A stretch of DNA of 64,000 nt from Leadbetterella byssophila DSM 17132 (GCF_000166395.1 NC_014655.1:3596001-3660000); one strand, 5' to 3'. Shown: positions 17,515-27,173, counted from the first letter of the stretch. The notes: generated by a model not told the origin, from the sequence alone. Program-made: numbers and translations.

Positions 17515-17522
17515 CAAATTTA
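17515..17522 (-). promoter_or_regulatory. candidate -7 element for gcvP
   Basis: The minus strand reads TAAATTTG (TAnnTTTG), 36 bases before the chosen gcvP start at 17478. Its position supports the shorter start. No clear -33 box was seen. Confidence 0.4.
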
Positions 17523-17589
17523 GTGGATTTGTACGGTTGTTTAAATAAAAAGTTTTGAAGTTATTTGTTGTCAAATTAAATGTTACAAC

Positions 17590-19137
17590 ATGAAAAAACT
17601 AGTTAGTACGATTTTAGGGGTGGTCCTATCGGCGAGTCTCTTCGCTCAAACACCTCTAAAAACTTATGAGGCTACTATTTCAGCGGATGATCTGAAAAAG
17701 CACCTCTATTACATAGCCTCTGACGAGTTGGAAGGGAGAGATACAGGCTCAGAAGGACAGAAAAAAGCAGCAAACTACATCATCGAACACTTGAAGGAGT
17801 ACGGTATTCAGCCTATCGTGGAAACTCCTTCCGGAAAAAGTTACCTTCAAGAATTTCCTTTATATAAGACAGATTGGGGTGAGGGTTATGTGAAGGTAGG
17901 TAAGCAGAAATTTGAAATGTTCAAAGCTTACATTCCTAATGGTATAGTTTATGTGCCAAATGTTCAGGCTTATCAAACGGTATTCGTAAAGAATGGAGTG
18001 AAGGACGGAGACAGAGATGATTATAAAGGCTTAGACGTCAAAGGCAAAGCTGTAGTGTTCTTTGCAGGCGACGGTACGGCTGAGGGTAAAGGTTGGGCCG
18101 GAACGGCTGGTCTTCGTAGAAAGAGTACTATAGCTCAGGATCTAGGTGCAACTGCCGTATTTGAAATCTCTACAGCTGAAGAAGCTGCTTTTACTACTTT
18201 GGTAGCAGAAAGAAAGGCTATCTTAAGTCGCTTTTCAAGAATGACTATTGAGAAACCTACCTTGACAGCCTCTGCATTGCCTTCTTTCCAGATTTCGAAA
18301 GCTATGGGAGCAGCCATGCTGGGATTGAAGTCGGGAGATGCTAAGAAGTTTGTGGCAGGCAAATGGTCAGATTTAAAAATCAAAGGTTCAAAAGTAACCG
18401 TTAAATCTGATCGTGTAGAAAAGCCTGTTCATACTGCAAACGTTATGGGCTTTTTAGAAGGTACGGATAAGAAGGAAGATGTATTGGTTATTTCTGCGCA
18501 TTATGATCACGTAGGAGTGGATGAGAAAGGACAGATCTATAATGGTGCTGATGACGATGGTTCGGGTACTTGTGCTGTTTTAGAATTAGCTCAGGCATTC
18601 TCTGAAGCTAAGAAAGCTGGTCATGGTCCTAGAAGAAGTATCTTATTCTTGTGGGTTACGGGAGAAGAAAAGGGCCTATTAGGTTCAGAATATTTCACGG
18701 ACCACAATCCTGTTATTCCTTTGAACAGAATCTTCTGTAACCTGAACATTGATATGATAGGAAGGGTAGATAAGAAGCATGAGAATAATCATGATTACAC
18801 GTATGTAATAGGTAGTGATAAATTGTCTTCTGAATTACATGCTATCTCAGAAGAAGCTAACCGTCAGAGTGTGAACCTGGAGTTGGATTATGAATTCAAT
18901 GATCCTAATGATCCAAATAAATTTTACTATCGCTCTGATCATTATAACTTCGCAAAGAATGGAATTCCTATTGCATTTTACTTCACTGGTGTGCACGAAG
19001 ATTACCATAGACCGGGTGATACTCCTGATAAGATTCTATACCCGAGATATGCTAAAATTGTACGTTTAGTATATAACACGGCATGGGAGCTGGTGAACCG
19101 TGACAAACGTATTATTGTAGATAGCAATAAGAAATAA
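17590..19137 (+). CDS. secreted M28 family metallopeptidase
   Basis: The 515-residue protein has a signal peptide (MKKLVSTILGVVLSASLFA) and an M28 di-zinc catalytic domain. Zinc ligands can be seen in ISAHYDHVG, GADDDGSG and TGEEKGLLGSE, with the last His near YHRPGDTPDKI. A PA-like insert domain (about residues 100-230) separates the N-terminal helix region (YYIASDELEGRDTGSEGQKKAANYI) from the catalytic core. M28 enzymes of this type are periplasmic or surface aminopeptidases. It is a single-gene unit with a long AT-rich tail region before exbB. Confidence 0.92.
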   Translation: MKKLVSTILGVVLSASLFAQTPLKTYEATISADDLKKHLYYIASDELEGRDTGSEGQKKAANYIIEHLKEYGIQPIVETPSGKSYLQEFPLYKTDWGEGYVKVGKQKFEMFKAYIPNGIVYVPNVQAYQTVFVKNGVKDGDRDDYKGLDVKGKAVVFFAGDGTAEGKGWAGTAGLRRKSTIAQDLGATAVFEISTAEEAAFTTLVAERKAILSRFSRMTIEKPTLTASALPSFQISKAMGAAMLGLKSGDAKKFVAGKWSDLKIKGSKVTVKSDRVEKPVHTANVMGFLEGTDKKEDVLVISAHYDHVGVDEKGQIYNGADDDGSGTCAVLELAQAFSEAKKAGHGPRRSILFLWVTGEEKGLLGSEYFTDHNPVIPLNRIFCNLNIDMIGRVDKKHENNHDYTYVIGSDKLSSELHAISEEANRQSVNLELDYEFNDPNDPNKFYYRSDHYNFAKNGIPIAFYFTGVHEDYHRPGDTPDKILYPRYAKIVRLVYNTAWELVNRDKRIIVDSNKK

Positions 19138-19425
19138 CTAAAGTTTTAGTAGTGAACAGTTCTAAGGAAAAATATAACTAAATAGTTATCAATGATTAAT
19201 CGTGTTAATTGGTTGAAAACTGCTGATAAAAGGGCATTTTTAAGGATTAATGGATATTAATTTTTGGTAAATTATTTTCCAAAATAATTTTTGTTTTAAA
19301 TGTTTTTCTTTAGAATTGCCAAAGAATTATTTTCAAAATCAGTTAAAAACAATTAAAAAATTTCAGAGTAGTTCAAAAGGACTTATTTGAAGAAACTTTT
19401 TTAACCCTAAAAATTTTTTATCCAA
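19138..19425 (+). other. 288-base AT-rich intergenic region, leader of the exb/tonB operon
   Basis: No gene is seen here. It holds a perfect inverted repeat of two 10-base arms (AAATTATTTT at 19269-19278 and AAAATAATTT at 19281-19290) separated by CC, followed by T-rich sequence. That could be a weak terminator for the M28 gene or a regulator site. No convincing TAnnTTTG promoter was found, although TAATTTTTG at 19285-19293 is one base too long. Confidence 0.4.
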
Positions 19426-20247
19426 ATGGCAAAAACGCAAAATGCTCCGGTTGCTAAGGCAGCAAAAAAATCATCTGGCGGAATTAACCCTGTGGTAGTA
19501 ATTCCAATTCTAATCGCGATTGCGGTATTAATCTACATCTTTGTAATGGGAGATCCTAGTAACTTTAATGATCCTGAGACAAAGCATGATCCAAAAACTA
19601 CTTTGGGTATCGTATATGCCGGTGGTTTTATTGTACCTATCCTTCTTTCATTCTTATTGATGGTGTTGGTGTTTGGTATTGAAAGATTTGTAACTATCAG
19701 CAAAGCTGCGGGTTCTGGTGATTTAGATGCTTTCGTAGCGAAAGTACGTGGATTCTTGAATAGCAACAACATTGCTGATGCTAAGAAAGAGTGTGAAAAG
19801 CAAAAAGGAACTGTAGGTAACGTAATCAAAACTGCACTTGACAAATACGAGCAATTGCAAAATGACGGTGCGTTAAATAAAGAGCAAAAACTTGCTGCTT
19901 TACAAAAAGAGGTAGAAGAAGCTACTTCACTAGAATTGCCTATGTTGGAGAAAAACTTGGCGATCTTATCTACTCTAGGTTCTGTATCTACTCTAGTAGC
20001 TCTATTAGGAACGGTATTAGGTATGATTCGTTCATTCTTCGCTCTTGGTCAAGGCGGTGGCTCTCCAGATGCAGCAGCACTTTCTAAAGGTATCGCGGAA
20101 GCCCTTATCAATACAGGTTTAGGTATCGGTACTTCAGCTATTGCGATCATCGTTTATAACTACTTTACTGCATCTATTGACACTCTGACTTACAAAATTG
20201 ATGAGATCGGAATGAGCTTGCAGCAAAACTTTGCATCTCATAACTAA
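19426..20247 (+). CDS. exbB: MotA/TolQ/ExbB family proton channel protein
   Basis: ExbB forms the inner-membrane proton channel that energises TonB. The 273-residue protein has an extra N-terminal membrane segment (VVVIPILIAIAVLIYIFVMG), then a second one (FIVPILLSFLLMVLVFGIERF) and two near the C terminus, with the conserved LGTVLGMIRSFFALG and GIAEALINTGLGIGTSAIAI motifs. The charged cytoplasmic loop lies between about residues 100 and 180. It leads exbD, exbD and tonB with spacings of 38, 19 and 21 bases. Confidence 0.93.
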   Translation: MAKTQNAPVAKAAKKSSGGINPVVVIPILIAIAVLIYIFVMGDPSNFNDPETKHDPKTTLGIVYAGGFIVPILLSFLLMVLVFGIERFVTISKAAGSGDLDAFVAKVRGFLNSNNIADAKKECEKQKGTVGNVIKTALDKYEQLQNDGALNKEQKLAALQKEVEEATSLELPMLEKNLAILSTLGSVSTLVALLGTVLGMIRSFFALGQGGGSPDAAALSKGIAEALINTGLGIGTSAIAIIVYNYFTASIDTLTYKIDEIGMSLQQNFASHN

Positions 20248-20285
20248 TAGGTAAAGAGTTTAATAAACTATTTAAAAGAGATTAA

Positions 20286-20873
20286 ATGGCAGCAGTAAAA
20301 CCGAAACGGCATAAACCTTCCATGGATATGACCGCCATGTGTGATGTGGCCTTTCTCTTGCTTACCTTCTTCATCATGACTTCTTCTTTTAGAAGTGAGG
20401 AAGCGGTAAGTATTAACACTCCTTCTTCAGTTTCTAAATTGAAGGTGGAAGAAACAGGAATCGGAACTGTTTCAATAACTCCGGAAGGTAAATACTTTTT
20501 CGGTGTTACAGATCCGATCGAGAAGAGAAAGTTCTTGAACACACTAAATACGAATCTTAAGCTGAACCTTACAGATGCAGAAAAGAAATCGTTTTTAGAA
20601 GTTGCGGAAATAGGTGTGGGTAAGGAAAGAATCAAATCCTACCTATCGCTTAGCAAAGCAGATAGAGAAAGAGCTACTTTACCGGGTATTCCATTGGATT
20701 CTACTAATACAGAATTGATTGATTGGGTTCGTGCATACGCAGAAGCTAATCCTCAAGGACAATTAGCGATACGTGGAGACGTTAAGACTCAATATCCGGC
20801 CGTAAAAATATTGTTTGACGAGTTAGCTAGGATTAAGTTCTATAAGTTTAGACTTATCACTAAAGGAGAATAA
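20286..20873 (+). CDS. exbD: ExbD/TolR family biopolymer transport protein (first copy)
   Basis: The 195-residue protein starts with a basic tail and the single membrane helix DMTAMCDVAFLLLTFFIMTSS, whose Asp is the proton-carrying residue of ExbD. The usual DMTPMVDVAF reads DMTAMCDVAF here, a mild deviation. The periplasmic domain is longer than in the second copy, with an insert around residues 80-130. Two different exbD genes in tandem are normal in Bacteroidota TonB loci and probably form a heteromeric complex. Confidence 0.9.
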   Translation: MAAVKPKRHKPSMDMTAMCDVAFLLLTFFIMTSSFRSEEAVSINTPSSVSKLKVEETGIGTVSITPEGKYFFGVTDPIEKRKFLNTLNTNLKLNLTDAEKKSFLEVAEIGVGKERIKSYLSLSKADRERATLPGIPLDSTNTELIDWVRAYAEANPQGQLAIRGDVKTQYPAVKILFDELARIKFYKFRLITKGE

Positions 20874-20892
20874 CCCTAAATTGATTTAAGAA

Positions 20893-21447
20893 ATGGCAGA
20901 AGTACAGGAAAAAGAATCAGGCGGGAAAGGTGGTAAGGTAAGATCTAAGAAAGGCTCTGGTAAACCCGATATGACTCCAATGGTGGACTTGGGTTTCCTC
21001 CTACTAACGTTCTTTATTTTTACGACCACGTTTAGCAAGCCAAACATGATGAAGCTAAACATGCCGGATAAAAGTGACGAGAAAGTTGAGAAGCAAGAGA
21101 AGCAGGATATTAAATTGTCAAACACTATTACTATCGTGATGGGTAAAGACAATAGAATCTTCTGGTATCAGCAAGCTCTTGCAGACGTGACAGCTGATGA
21201 TTTAGTTGAAACAGATTATTCTGCTTCAGGTATCAGAGCTGATATTAATAAGAAGCGCGCTGCTGCTATAGATACTTCGGTATTTACAGTGGTAATCAAG
21301 CCGACCAACGAGGCTACCTTTGAAAATACGGTAGATATCTTGGACGAGATGGAGATAACGGGGAACAAACGTTTTGCAATCGTTGATTTAATGCCACAAG
21401 AATTGAAGGCATATGAAGAGAAGATCGCAAGACCGAAGGGACAATAA
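20893..21447 (+). CDS. exbD: ExbD/TolR family biopolymer transport protein (second copy)
   Basis: The 184-residue protein has a Gly/Lys-rich cytoplasmic tail (ESGGKGGKVRSKKGSGK) and the helix KPDMTPMVDLGFLLLTFFIF with the conserved Asp. The periplasmic part is about 130 residues. It lies 19 bases after the first exbD and 21 bases before tonB. Sequence clearly differs from the first copy, so this is an ancient duplication and not a recent repeat. Confidence 0.9.
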   Translation: MAEVQEKESGGKGGKVRSKKGSGKPDMTPMVDLGFLLLTFFIFTTTFSKPNMMKLNMPDKSDEKVEKQEKQDIKLSNTITIVMGKDNRIFWYQQALADVTADDLVETDYSASGIRADINKKRAAAIDTSVFTVVIKPTNEATFENTVDILDEMEITGNKRFAIVDLMPQELKAYEEKIARPKGQ

Positions 21448-21468
21448 CTAAGGTAAAACGATAAAGAA

Positions 21469-22290
21469 ATGTCACAGAAAGTAACCTTAGACGATATAGT
21501 ATTTGAAAACCGGAATAAAGAGTACGGTGCATACTATTTGAGAAAGAATTATAGTAAGTACTTGACAAAGGCTACTCTAATTGGTTCTGCCATCTTCGTT
21601 GCAGTTTTAGGAGGAGCGTTAGCTTTTAATAAAATTACTGCTGCGAATGCTGAGAAGGAAATCATGGTTGACCTGTCAGCAACTGATTTGCAGGAGGAAC
21701 AGCCTGAGGAGGAAATAGAGATTCCTGAAGATGTTCCACCTCCACCATTGGAGGAACCACCTCCAGAGGTAGCACAGGAGAAGTTCTTACCTCCAGAGCC
21801 GAAGAAGGACGAAGAGGTGAAGATCGAGGAACCACCACCGCCAGCTGAAAAGTTGGAAACTGCGGTGATCTCTAATAAAACCGTGGAAGGGGCAGAAGCG
21901 AAAGACGTTTTCATCCCACCTCCACCACCAAAAGAGGTTGCAGTAGTTAAAGTGGAAGAACCAAAAGAAGAGCAGGTATTCGTAATGGTTGAACAGCAAC
22001 CTGAATATCCAGGTGGAGAAAAAGCGATGTATGCTTTCTTAGGAAAGAACATCAATTATCCTGCCGCTGCTACAAGAGCGAACATTTCCGGTCGTGTTAC
22101 CGTACAGTTCGTTGTTGAAAAAGACGGTTCTATTGGTACCGTGAAAGTTTTGAAGGGAATTGGTTTTGGTTGTGATGAGGAAGCCGTAAGGGTTATCAAG
22201 TCCATGCCGAAATGGTCTCCTGGTAAACAAAACGGTAGAGCCGTAAGGGTGTATTACACCATTCCAGTAGTATTCCAACTTAGCGAATAA
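21469..22290 (+). CDS. tonB: energy transducer TonB
   Basis: TonB spans the periplasm and passes proton-motive energy from ExbBD to outer-membrane receptors. The 273-residue protein has a cytoplasmic N terminus, one membrane helix (about residues 38-54), a Pro/Glu-rich spacer (VPPPPLEEPPPEVA and repeats, about 85-165) and the C-terminal TonB fold: EYPGGEKAMYAFLGKNINYP, GRVTVQFVVEKDGSI and PKWSPGKQNGRAVRV. Codons for the proline tract create long spurious open frames on the opposite strand. A copper-like TonB receptor further along (48995-50857) is a possible client. Confidence 0.95.
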   Translation: MSQKVTLDDIVFENRNKEYGAYYLRKNYSKYLTKATLIGSAIFVAVLGGALAFNKITAANAEKEIMVDLSATDLQEEQPEEEIEIPEDVPPPPLEEPPPEVAQEKFLPPEPKKDEEVKIEEPPPPAEKLETAVISNKTVEGAEAKDVFIPPPPPKEVAVVKVEEPKEEQVFVMVEQQPEYPGGEKAMYAFLGKNINYPAAATRANISGRVTVQFVVEKDGSIGTVKVLKGIGFGCDEEAVRVIKSMPKWSPGKQNGRAVRVYYTIPVVFQLSE

Positions 22291-22295
22291 TACCT

Positions 22296-22323
22296 AAAGG
22301 GACACAGTGATGTGTCCCTTTTG
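22296..22323 (+). terminator. terminator after tonB
   Basis: AAAGGGACAC (22296-22305) and GTGTCCCTTT (22312-22321) form a 10-bp stem with a short T tail. It separates the tonB operon from the following genes. Confidence 0.8.
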
Positions 22324-22422
22324 TCATTCCACACTATACTTCTCTTCCCAAGTTTTTTATTCATCTTTTCCATTTAGCTCAGTTTTGTGCGTAAATTGGC
22401 ATTCAAACATTTTTTGTTGCGT

Positions 22423-22635
22423 ATGAATTTTGATGTAATGCTGGAAAAGCTTCGTTTTGTATTAAGTTTAGTTATTCCGGTAGGGTATGTTGTGTTAGGC
22501 ATTTATGTGATGGTGGAGCAGATTTTTATCGTTAAGATTAAGCCGCCAATGATGGCTTATAGCTTAGGAGCCGTGTTGGTGATCTACGGTCTCTTTCGGT
22601 TATATAGAGCTTTTAAACCTTCCAAAGAATCATGA
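22423..22635 (+). CDS. small membrane protein, two predicted helices
   Basis: From the ATG at 22423 this encodes 70 residues starting MNFDVMLEKLRFVLSLVIPV. Two hydrophobic stretches (RFVLSLVIPVGYVVLGIYVM and AYSLGAVLVIYGLFRLYRAF) suggest a hairpin in the inner membrane. A GTG at 22387 would add 12 residues in frame and cannot be excluded. It overlaps the PstS-like gene by four bases (ATGA), so the two are coupled. Function unknown; similar small proteins occur beside PstS-like genes downstream of tonB in Bacteroidota. Confidence 0.6.
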   Translation: MNFDVMLEKLRFVLSLVIPVGYVVLGIYVMVEQIFIVKIKPPMMAYSLGAVLVIYGLFRLYRAFKPSKES

Positions 22636-23498
22636 GAAATTGGTGTTTGTTTTTAATCCTTGGCATAATTTGGGGTTGTCAAGGTAAGGAGAATAAGCGT
22701 CCTTCCATTTACGAAGGGAAGATCAATGTAGCCATGGATGAATCCATCATGCCTTTGATTCAAGCAGAGACGGATGGGTATAAGATGCATTATCCTAAAG
22801 CTGGATTTGAAACATTTGTCATGCCAGAGACTCAGGCGGTGAAATGGTTGCTTTCAGACTCTATGGATGTCATTTGTATCACTCGTTTGTTGAATGAGGA
22901 AGAGATGGCCATCGTTAACAAAAGAGAGATAAAGTATATTCCTGCTCCCATGGCTCTTGATGCGGTAGTTCTTATTACCCATCCGGATTCAGATTTAAAA
23001 CAACTTTCTCTAGATGAGTTAAAGGATTTGTTCAAGGGTAAGGGGAGAAAACTAGTATTTGATGTAGGTAGTTCAAGTAATTTAAATCATGTTTTGAATA
23101 CCTTAGGGATAAAAGAATTCGATAAAGATGCTGTGGTAGCTGCTGGATCAAACTTGAAGGTTTTTGATTTCGTAAAGAAGGATAAATCAGCTATTGGGTT
23201 CGTTGGATTTAATATGATTTCTGAAAAAAGTAATGAAGGTTCTGTTGAATTAAGGAACTCCGTTAAAATTTTAAGTGTCGACGGTATTGCTCCTAGTAAG
23301 GGTACAATAGTAGAGCAAGTTTATCCTTTTCATAGGACTATCTACTTACATACCTTAGGTACGGCATGGGGCGTAGAAAACGGCTTTATACGCTTTGCAT
23401 GTACGAAACCTGGACAATTGATAGCTGAAAAGATGGGTTTAGTGCCATACTATGCTATACCTAAAGAGTTTTATCTTTCTAAAGAGGATCTTCAATAA
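22632..23498 (+). CDS. PstS-like phosphate/anion-binding lipoprotein
   Basis: The 288-residue protein has a lipobox (LILGIIWGC, Cys at residue 16) and a type II periplasmic binding fold: INVAMDESIMPLIQA, SDSMDVICITRLLNEEE, and VFDVGSSSNLNHVL. This is like PstS-type phosphate-binding proteins, but it is shorter, and no pst permease genes follow. In Bacteroidota such orphan lipoproteins commonly sit between tonB and a TPR gene, which hints at a role with the TonB system, but the ligand is not known. Confidence 0.75.
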   Translation: MRNWCLFLILGIIWGCQGKENKRPSIYEGKINVAMDESIMPLIQAETDGYKMHYPKAGFETFVMPETQAVKWLLSDSMDVICITRLLNEEEMAIVNKREIKYIPAPMALDAVVLITHPDSDLKQLSLDELKDLFKGKGRKLVFDVGSSSNLNHVLNTLGIKEFDKDAVVAAGSNLKVFDFVKKDKSAIGFVGFNMISEKSNEGSVELRNSVKILSVDGIAPSKGTIVEQVYPFHRTIYLHTLGTAWGVENGFIRFACTKPGQLIAEKMGLVPYYAIPKEFYLSKEDLQ

Positions 23499-23660
23499 TA
23501 TTTTAACAATTCATTAATAAAACTTAGAAAATTCTAAAAGTCTAATGAATAAATCCATTTAAAACATGGAAAATGGGCTTTTAAAAGAATTGGTTTTTTT
23601 TTAAATTGCGAACCGATTTCAATTTTTAACCGAAAAAGTAACTTTACAGCTTATTTAGAA

Positions 23661-25382
23661 ATGATGATTAGAAAGACAAAAATTTGGGCGGTAGTAGGAT
23701 TGCTGCTGACTTATACCTGGTCCTTTGGACAGAGTATTGATCAGGTAGTAAAAGACCTAGATGCGGAACGGTTTACAGCTGCCCTTGATGGAGCTAATAA
23801 GCTGGTAGTATCTGCACCTTCAGTAGATACCTATTTTTTGAAAGGTTACACTATACTTTCAAGCCCTGATTATGCGAAGGCGGAAAATTTAAAAGCTGCT
23901 CAGGAAGCTTTTGAAGCTGGAAATGCTCTAAGTAAAAAAGGTGATCCTTTGAATCAAGTAGGTTTAGGGATGGTGAAATTAGCATCTAAAGATTTAGCGG
24001 GTGCAAAAGCGATTTTTGAGGCCGTTAAAAAAGAAACAAAATCAAAAAATCCTGATGTACTTTACAGAATTGCTGAAGCTTACACTATGTTCTCTGAGGC
24101 TAATGATCCTGCAGAGGCCGTTTTGACCATAGATCAGGCTATTGACAAGCATAAAACAAAAGATAATCCGGAATACTATCTAGTTAAAGCACAAGCTTAT
24201 TTGATGAAAGGTGATGGAGGTTCAGCGATGAATGCTTTGGCTAATGCTGAGAGAGTAGGAGGTAAATTAGGAAAGACTTATGCTTTGATGTCTAAGATTT
24301 GGTTACAATCACGTAACTATCAAGGTGCTCAAGAAGCGATTGAAAAAGGTATAGCTGCAGATCCTTCTCATGCGCCTATCTATAAGTATCAAAGTTCTTA
24401 CCATCAGATCTTCCACAAGTATCCTGAATCTGCTGCTGCTGCTGCACAGTATTTGAAAAATTCTGATGGTGACGTTAAAGCGAAGTTACGTTACGCGAAG
24501 TTGGCCTTCATCTCTAAAGACTATACCAGCTTGAAGAGAGTATTAGGTGAGATTAAAGGTTCTACAAATGATCCTTATATCCACAGAATGGAAGGTATAG
24601 TAAACTATGAAGAAGGTCAGTACACTCAAGCTATTGAGGACTTCAAGAAGTTTATCGCAGCAAATCCAAAAGATGAAAACTTTGGTTTAGATTATGGCTA
24701 TATTGGTAAGTCATTCTTAAAAATGACTGGGGATGAAGCCCAAACGGCTATTAATGACTCTCTAGGTATTTTAAATATTGATAAAGCAGTGTCCTTAAAT
24801 GATACTACTATGGAGGTAGATTATTATGGAGAAGCTGCAGCTATCTTATCTGAAAAAGGAAACTTTGATAAAGCTGCTCTTTTAACAGAAAAGGGTGTTT
24901 TAGCGAAGAAGGATCCTACAGCACAAGATTTTGCATCCTTAGGTACTATATTCTTCAGAGGTAGAAACTGGGTTAAAGCGAATGATTATTTAGAAAAGGC
25001 ATTGGTAGAATACAAAGATGCTTGGCCTGCTGGATATGCTTTAGCCGGTTTAGCTAAAACGTATAGAGATGCTGGTGATTCTACTAAAAACCATCTGTAC
25101 TTAGGTGCTGCAGACTTTGAAAAGTACTTGTCAGTACTGGGAGAAGAAGGTATCAAGCAGCCAGCAAACCAAAACTATGTGGTGATTGCTTTGAAAACCT
25201 TAGCGGGTAGAGATTTCTCTGCTCAAAAGATAGAAGATGCAAAAGCTAAGATTGAGAAATTATTGCAAATCAAGCCGGACGATTCGGATGCTCAAGCCAT
25301 GTTCCACCGCTTTAGCAAATTACTTGATCCAAGTTACGTGATTCCTGAGACTCGGAAGGATTCTACGGGGAATGGAAGATAA
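23661..25382 (+). CDS. secreted tetratricopeptide-repeat protein
   Basis: The 573-residue protein has a signal peptide (MMIRKTKIWAVVGLLLTYTWSFG) and many TPR helices, for example the A-E-A-Y and Y-x-Q-A-I-E-D-F-K-K-F patterns (NYEEGQYTQAIEDFKKFIA at about 313-331; RNYQGAQEAIEKGIAADPSH at about 217-236). TPR arrays mediate protein-protein contacts, here in the periplasm. It is the last gene of the exb/tonB neighbourhood and ends at a strong terminator. The 162-base gap before it is AT-rich and holds no gene. Confidence 0.85.
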   Translation: MMIRKTKIWAVVGLLLTYTWSFGQSIDQVVKDLDAERFTAALDGANKLVVSAPSVDTYFLKGYTILSSPDYAKAENLKAAQEAFEAGNALSKKGDPLNQVGLGMVKLASKDLAGAKAIFEAVKKETKSKNPDVLYRIAEAYTMFSEANDPAEAVLTIDQAIDKHKTKDNPEYYLVKAQAYLMKGDGGSAMNALANAERVGGKLGKTYALMSKIWLQSRNYQGAQEAIEKGIAADPSHAPIYKYQSSYHQIFHKYPESAAAAAQYLKNSDGDVKAKLRYAKLAFISKDYTSLKRVLGEIKGSTNDPYIHRMEGIVNYEEGQYTQAIEDFKKFIAANPKDENFGLDYGYIGKSFLKMTGDEAQTAINDSLGILNIDKAVSLNDTTMEVDYYGEAAAILSEKGNFDKAALLTEKGVLAKKDPTAQDFASLGTIFFRGRNWVKANDYLEKALVEYKDAWPAGYALAGLAKTYRDAGDSTKNHLYLGAADFEKYLSVLGEEGIKQPANQNYVVIALKTLAGRDFSAQKIEDAKAKIEKLLQIKPDDSDAQAMFHRFSKLLDPSYVIPETRKDSTGNGR

Positions 25383-25384
25383 AG

Positions 25385-25415
25385 AAAAAAAAGCCTGAGT
25401 TTCAGGCTTTTTTTT
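25385..25415 (+). terminator. terminator after the TPR gene
   Basis: AAGCCTGA (25391-25398) and TCAGGCTT (25402-25409) with a 3-base loop, flanked by A and T runs, form a classical intrinsic terminator. Confidence 0.9.
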
Positions 25416-25467
25416 ATGCCCTTATGTTTATCTTGCGACCCGATATACTAATTTGTAAACGAAATAA

Positions 25468-26040
25468 ATGTTTAATCTTGTAATTTTTGGCCCTCCGGGC
25501 GCCGGTAAAGGCACTCAGTCTGAGAAGATTATTGACAAATACAACCTAGTTCACCTGTCTACAGGTGATATGTTTCGTTCCCACATAACGAATGATACAG
25601 AATTAGGAAAGAAAGTAAAGGAGATTTTGGCAGATGGTAAACTTGTGCCAGATTCCATTACTATATCTATGTTAGAAGAGGAGGTACAAAAAAATCCGAA
25701 TGCCAAAGGTTTTATTTTTGATGGTTTCCCTAGAACGGTACCACAAGCTGAAGCTCTAGATGCATTCTTAGAAGGGAAAGGTTTTAAAGTAGACTTGGTA
25801 TTGCAACTTGATGTTACTCAAGATGTGATCAAGGCACGTATCGCCGAACGTCAGAAAGTTAGCGGTAGGGCTGATGATGATGCTGAAAAGCTTTTGAAGC
25901 GAATAGATGAATATTTCGATAAGACTATTCATGTATTACCTTATTACCAAAATCAAGGGAAAGTAACTACTATTAATGGTGTAGGAGAAATTGAAACCAT
26001 CTTTGGGCAAATCTCTGAAGCTATTGACGCAAAATATTAA
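25468..26040 (+). CDS. adk: adenylate kinase
   Basis: Adk converts AMP and ATP to two ADP. The 190 residues show the P-loop GPPGAGKGTQ (8-17), STGDMFR, DGFPRT and a short LID (IAERQKVSGRADDDAEKLLKRID) with no zinc cysteines, so this is the short-LID form. Length is as expected. It stands between two intrinsic terminators and is probably transcribed alone. Confidence 0.97.
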   Translation: MFNLVIFGPPGAGKGTQSEKIIDKYNLVHLSTGDMFRSHITNDTELGKKVKEILADGKLVPDSITISMLEEEVQKNPNAKGFIFDGFPRTVPQAEALDAFLEGKGFKVDLVLQLDVTQDVIKARIAERQKVSGRADDDAEKLLKRIDEYFDKTIHVLPYYQNQGKVTTINGVGEIETIFGQISEAIDAKY

Positions 26041-26058
26041 TCTGTATAAACAGATGCG

Positions 26059-26086
26059 GAAAACTCCTTGTCTCAAGGAGTTTTTT
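26059..26086 (+). terminator. terminator after adk
   Basis: AAAACTCCTTG and CAAGGAGTTTT around a TCT loop, followed by more T, starting about 20 bases after the adk stop. Confidence 0.9.
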
Positions 26087-26158
26087 GCTTTTTAGAACTA
26101 ATTACCCCACAGTATAGGTTCTATTAAGAAGGGGGCTGCCTCTAAAATGGATTGAAAT

Positions 26159-27157
26159 ATGACATCGAACTTTATAGATTACGTAAAAATTAATCTCAAA
26201 TCCGGCAACGGAGGAAGAGGTTTTACCCACTTCCGCAGAGAGAAATTTGTGGATAAAGGTGGTCCGGACGGTGGTGACGGAGGTAGGGGTGGACACATTA
26301 TACTGCGGGGCAACAAGCAGTACTGGACACTCATTCACCTAAAATATCAGAAGCACATCAAGGCTGATCATGGTGAGTCTGGAGGTAAGAGTAGGAGCAC
26401 CGGTAAGCAGGGCAAAGATGTTATACTAGAAGTGCCTTTGGGAACCGTAGCAAGGAATGCGGAGACAGGAGAAAAATTGGCTGAAATCATTGATGACGGA
26501 CAAGAAGTTATTGTGCTTCCCGGTGGGATGGGTGGTCTGGGTAACTACCACTTTAAAACCAGTACGAACCAAGCTCCCGATTATTCTCAGCCAGGTATTC
26601 CCGGACAGGAGATTTGGGCTATTCTTGAGTTAAAACTATTAGCAGACGTGGGTCTAGTGGGATTCCCGAATGCCGGTAAATCTACTTTGCTGTCTGTTAT
26701 TTCAGCTGCTAAACCGGAAATAGGGGACTATCCGTTTACAACGCTGGTGCCTAATTTGGGAGTTGTGCCTTACAGAGATTTCCAATCCTTTGTGATGGCG
26801 GACATACCGGGGATTATAGAGGGTGCAGCAGAAGGCAAAGGTTTAGGCTTGCGTTTCCTTAGACATATTGAAAGAAACAGTAACCTTCTTTTCATGGTAG
26901 ACGGCAGTAAATTGTCGCCAGCCGAAGAATATGAAACCTTATTAGGAGAGTTAGAAAAGTATAACCCTGAATTATTAGATAAAAATAGATTGTTAGCTGT
27001 AACGAAATCTGACCTTTTAGATGAGGATTTAAAGAAGGAGATTGCGGCTACATTGCCGAAAGGTATACCTCATGTATTTATTTCCTCCAAGACTATGGAA
27101 GGGATAAATGAGCTCAAAGACCTCATATGGCGCAGTCTTAATGATTATTTAGAATAA
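26159..27157 (+). CDS. obgE: Obg/CgtA family GTPase
   Basis: Obg is an essential GTPase involved in late 50S assembly and stress signalling. The 332 residues contain the glycine-rich Obg fold (about 1-158: [30 protein letters not shown]) and a G domain with G1 [10 protein letters not shown]3 DIPGI, G4 TKSD and G5 SSK. The optional C-terminal OCT domain is absent. It is one of the best-conserved genes in the window. Confidence 0.97.
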   Translation: MTSNFIDYVKINLKSGNGGRGFTHFRREKFVDKGGPDGGDGGRGGHIILRGNKQYWTLIHLKYQKHIKADHGESGGKSRSTGKQGKDVILEVPLGTVARNAETGEKLAEIIDDGQEVIVLPGGMGGLGNYHFKTSTNQAPDYSQPGIPGQEIWAILELKLLADVGLVGFPNAGKSTLLSVISAAKPEIGDYPFTTLVPNLGVVPYRDFQSFVMADIPGIIEGAAEGKGLGLRFLRHIERNSNLLFMVDGSKLSPAEEYETLLGELEKYNPELLDKNRLLAVTKSDLLDEDLKKEIAATLPKGIPHVFISSKTMEGINELKDLIWRSLNDYLE

Positions 27158-27173
27158 TTTCAAACTGCAAATT

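Noticed and set aside
21549-22055. Long open frame on the minus strand within tonB
   Set aside because: It is antisense to the proline-rich spacer codons of tonB (CCA/CCT repeats), which avoid stop codons in the opposite frame; its product is a Ser/Gly-rich artefact.
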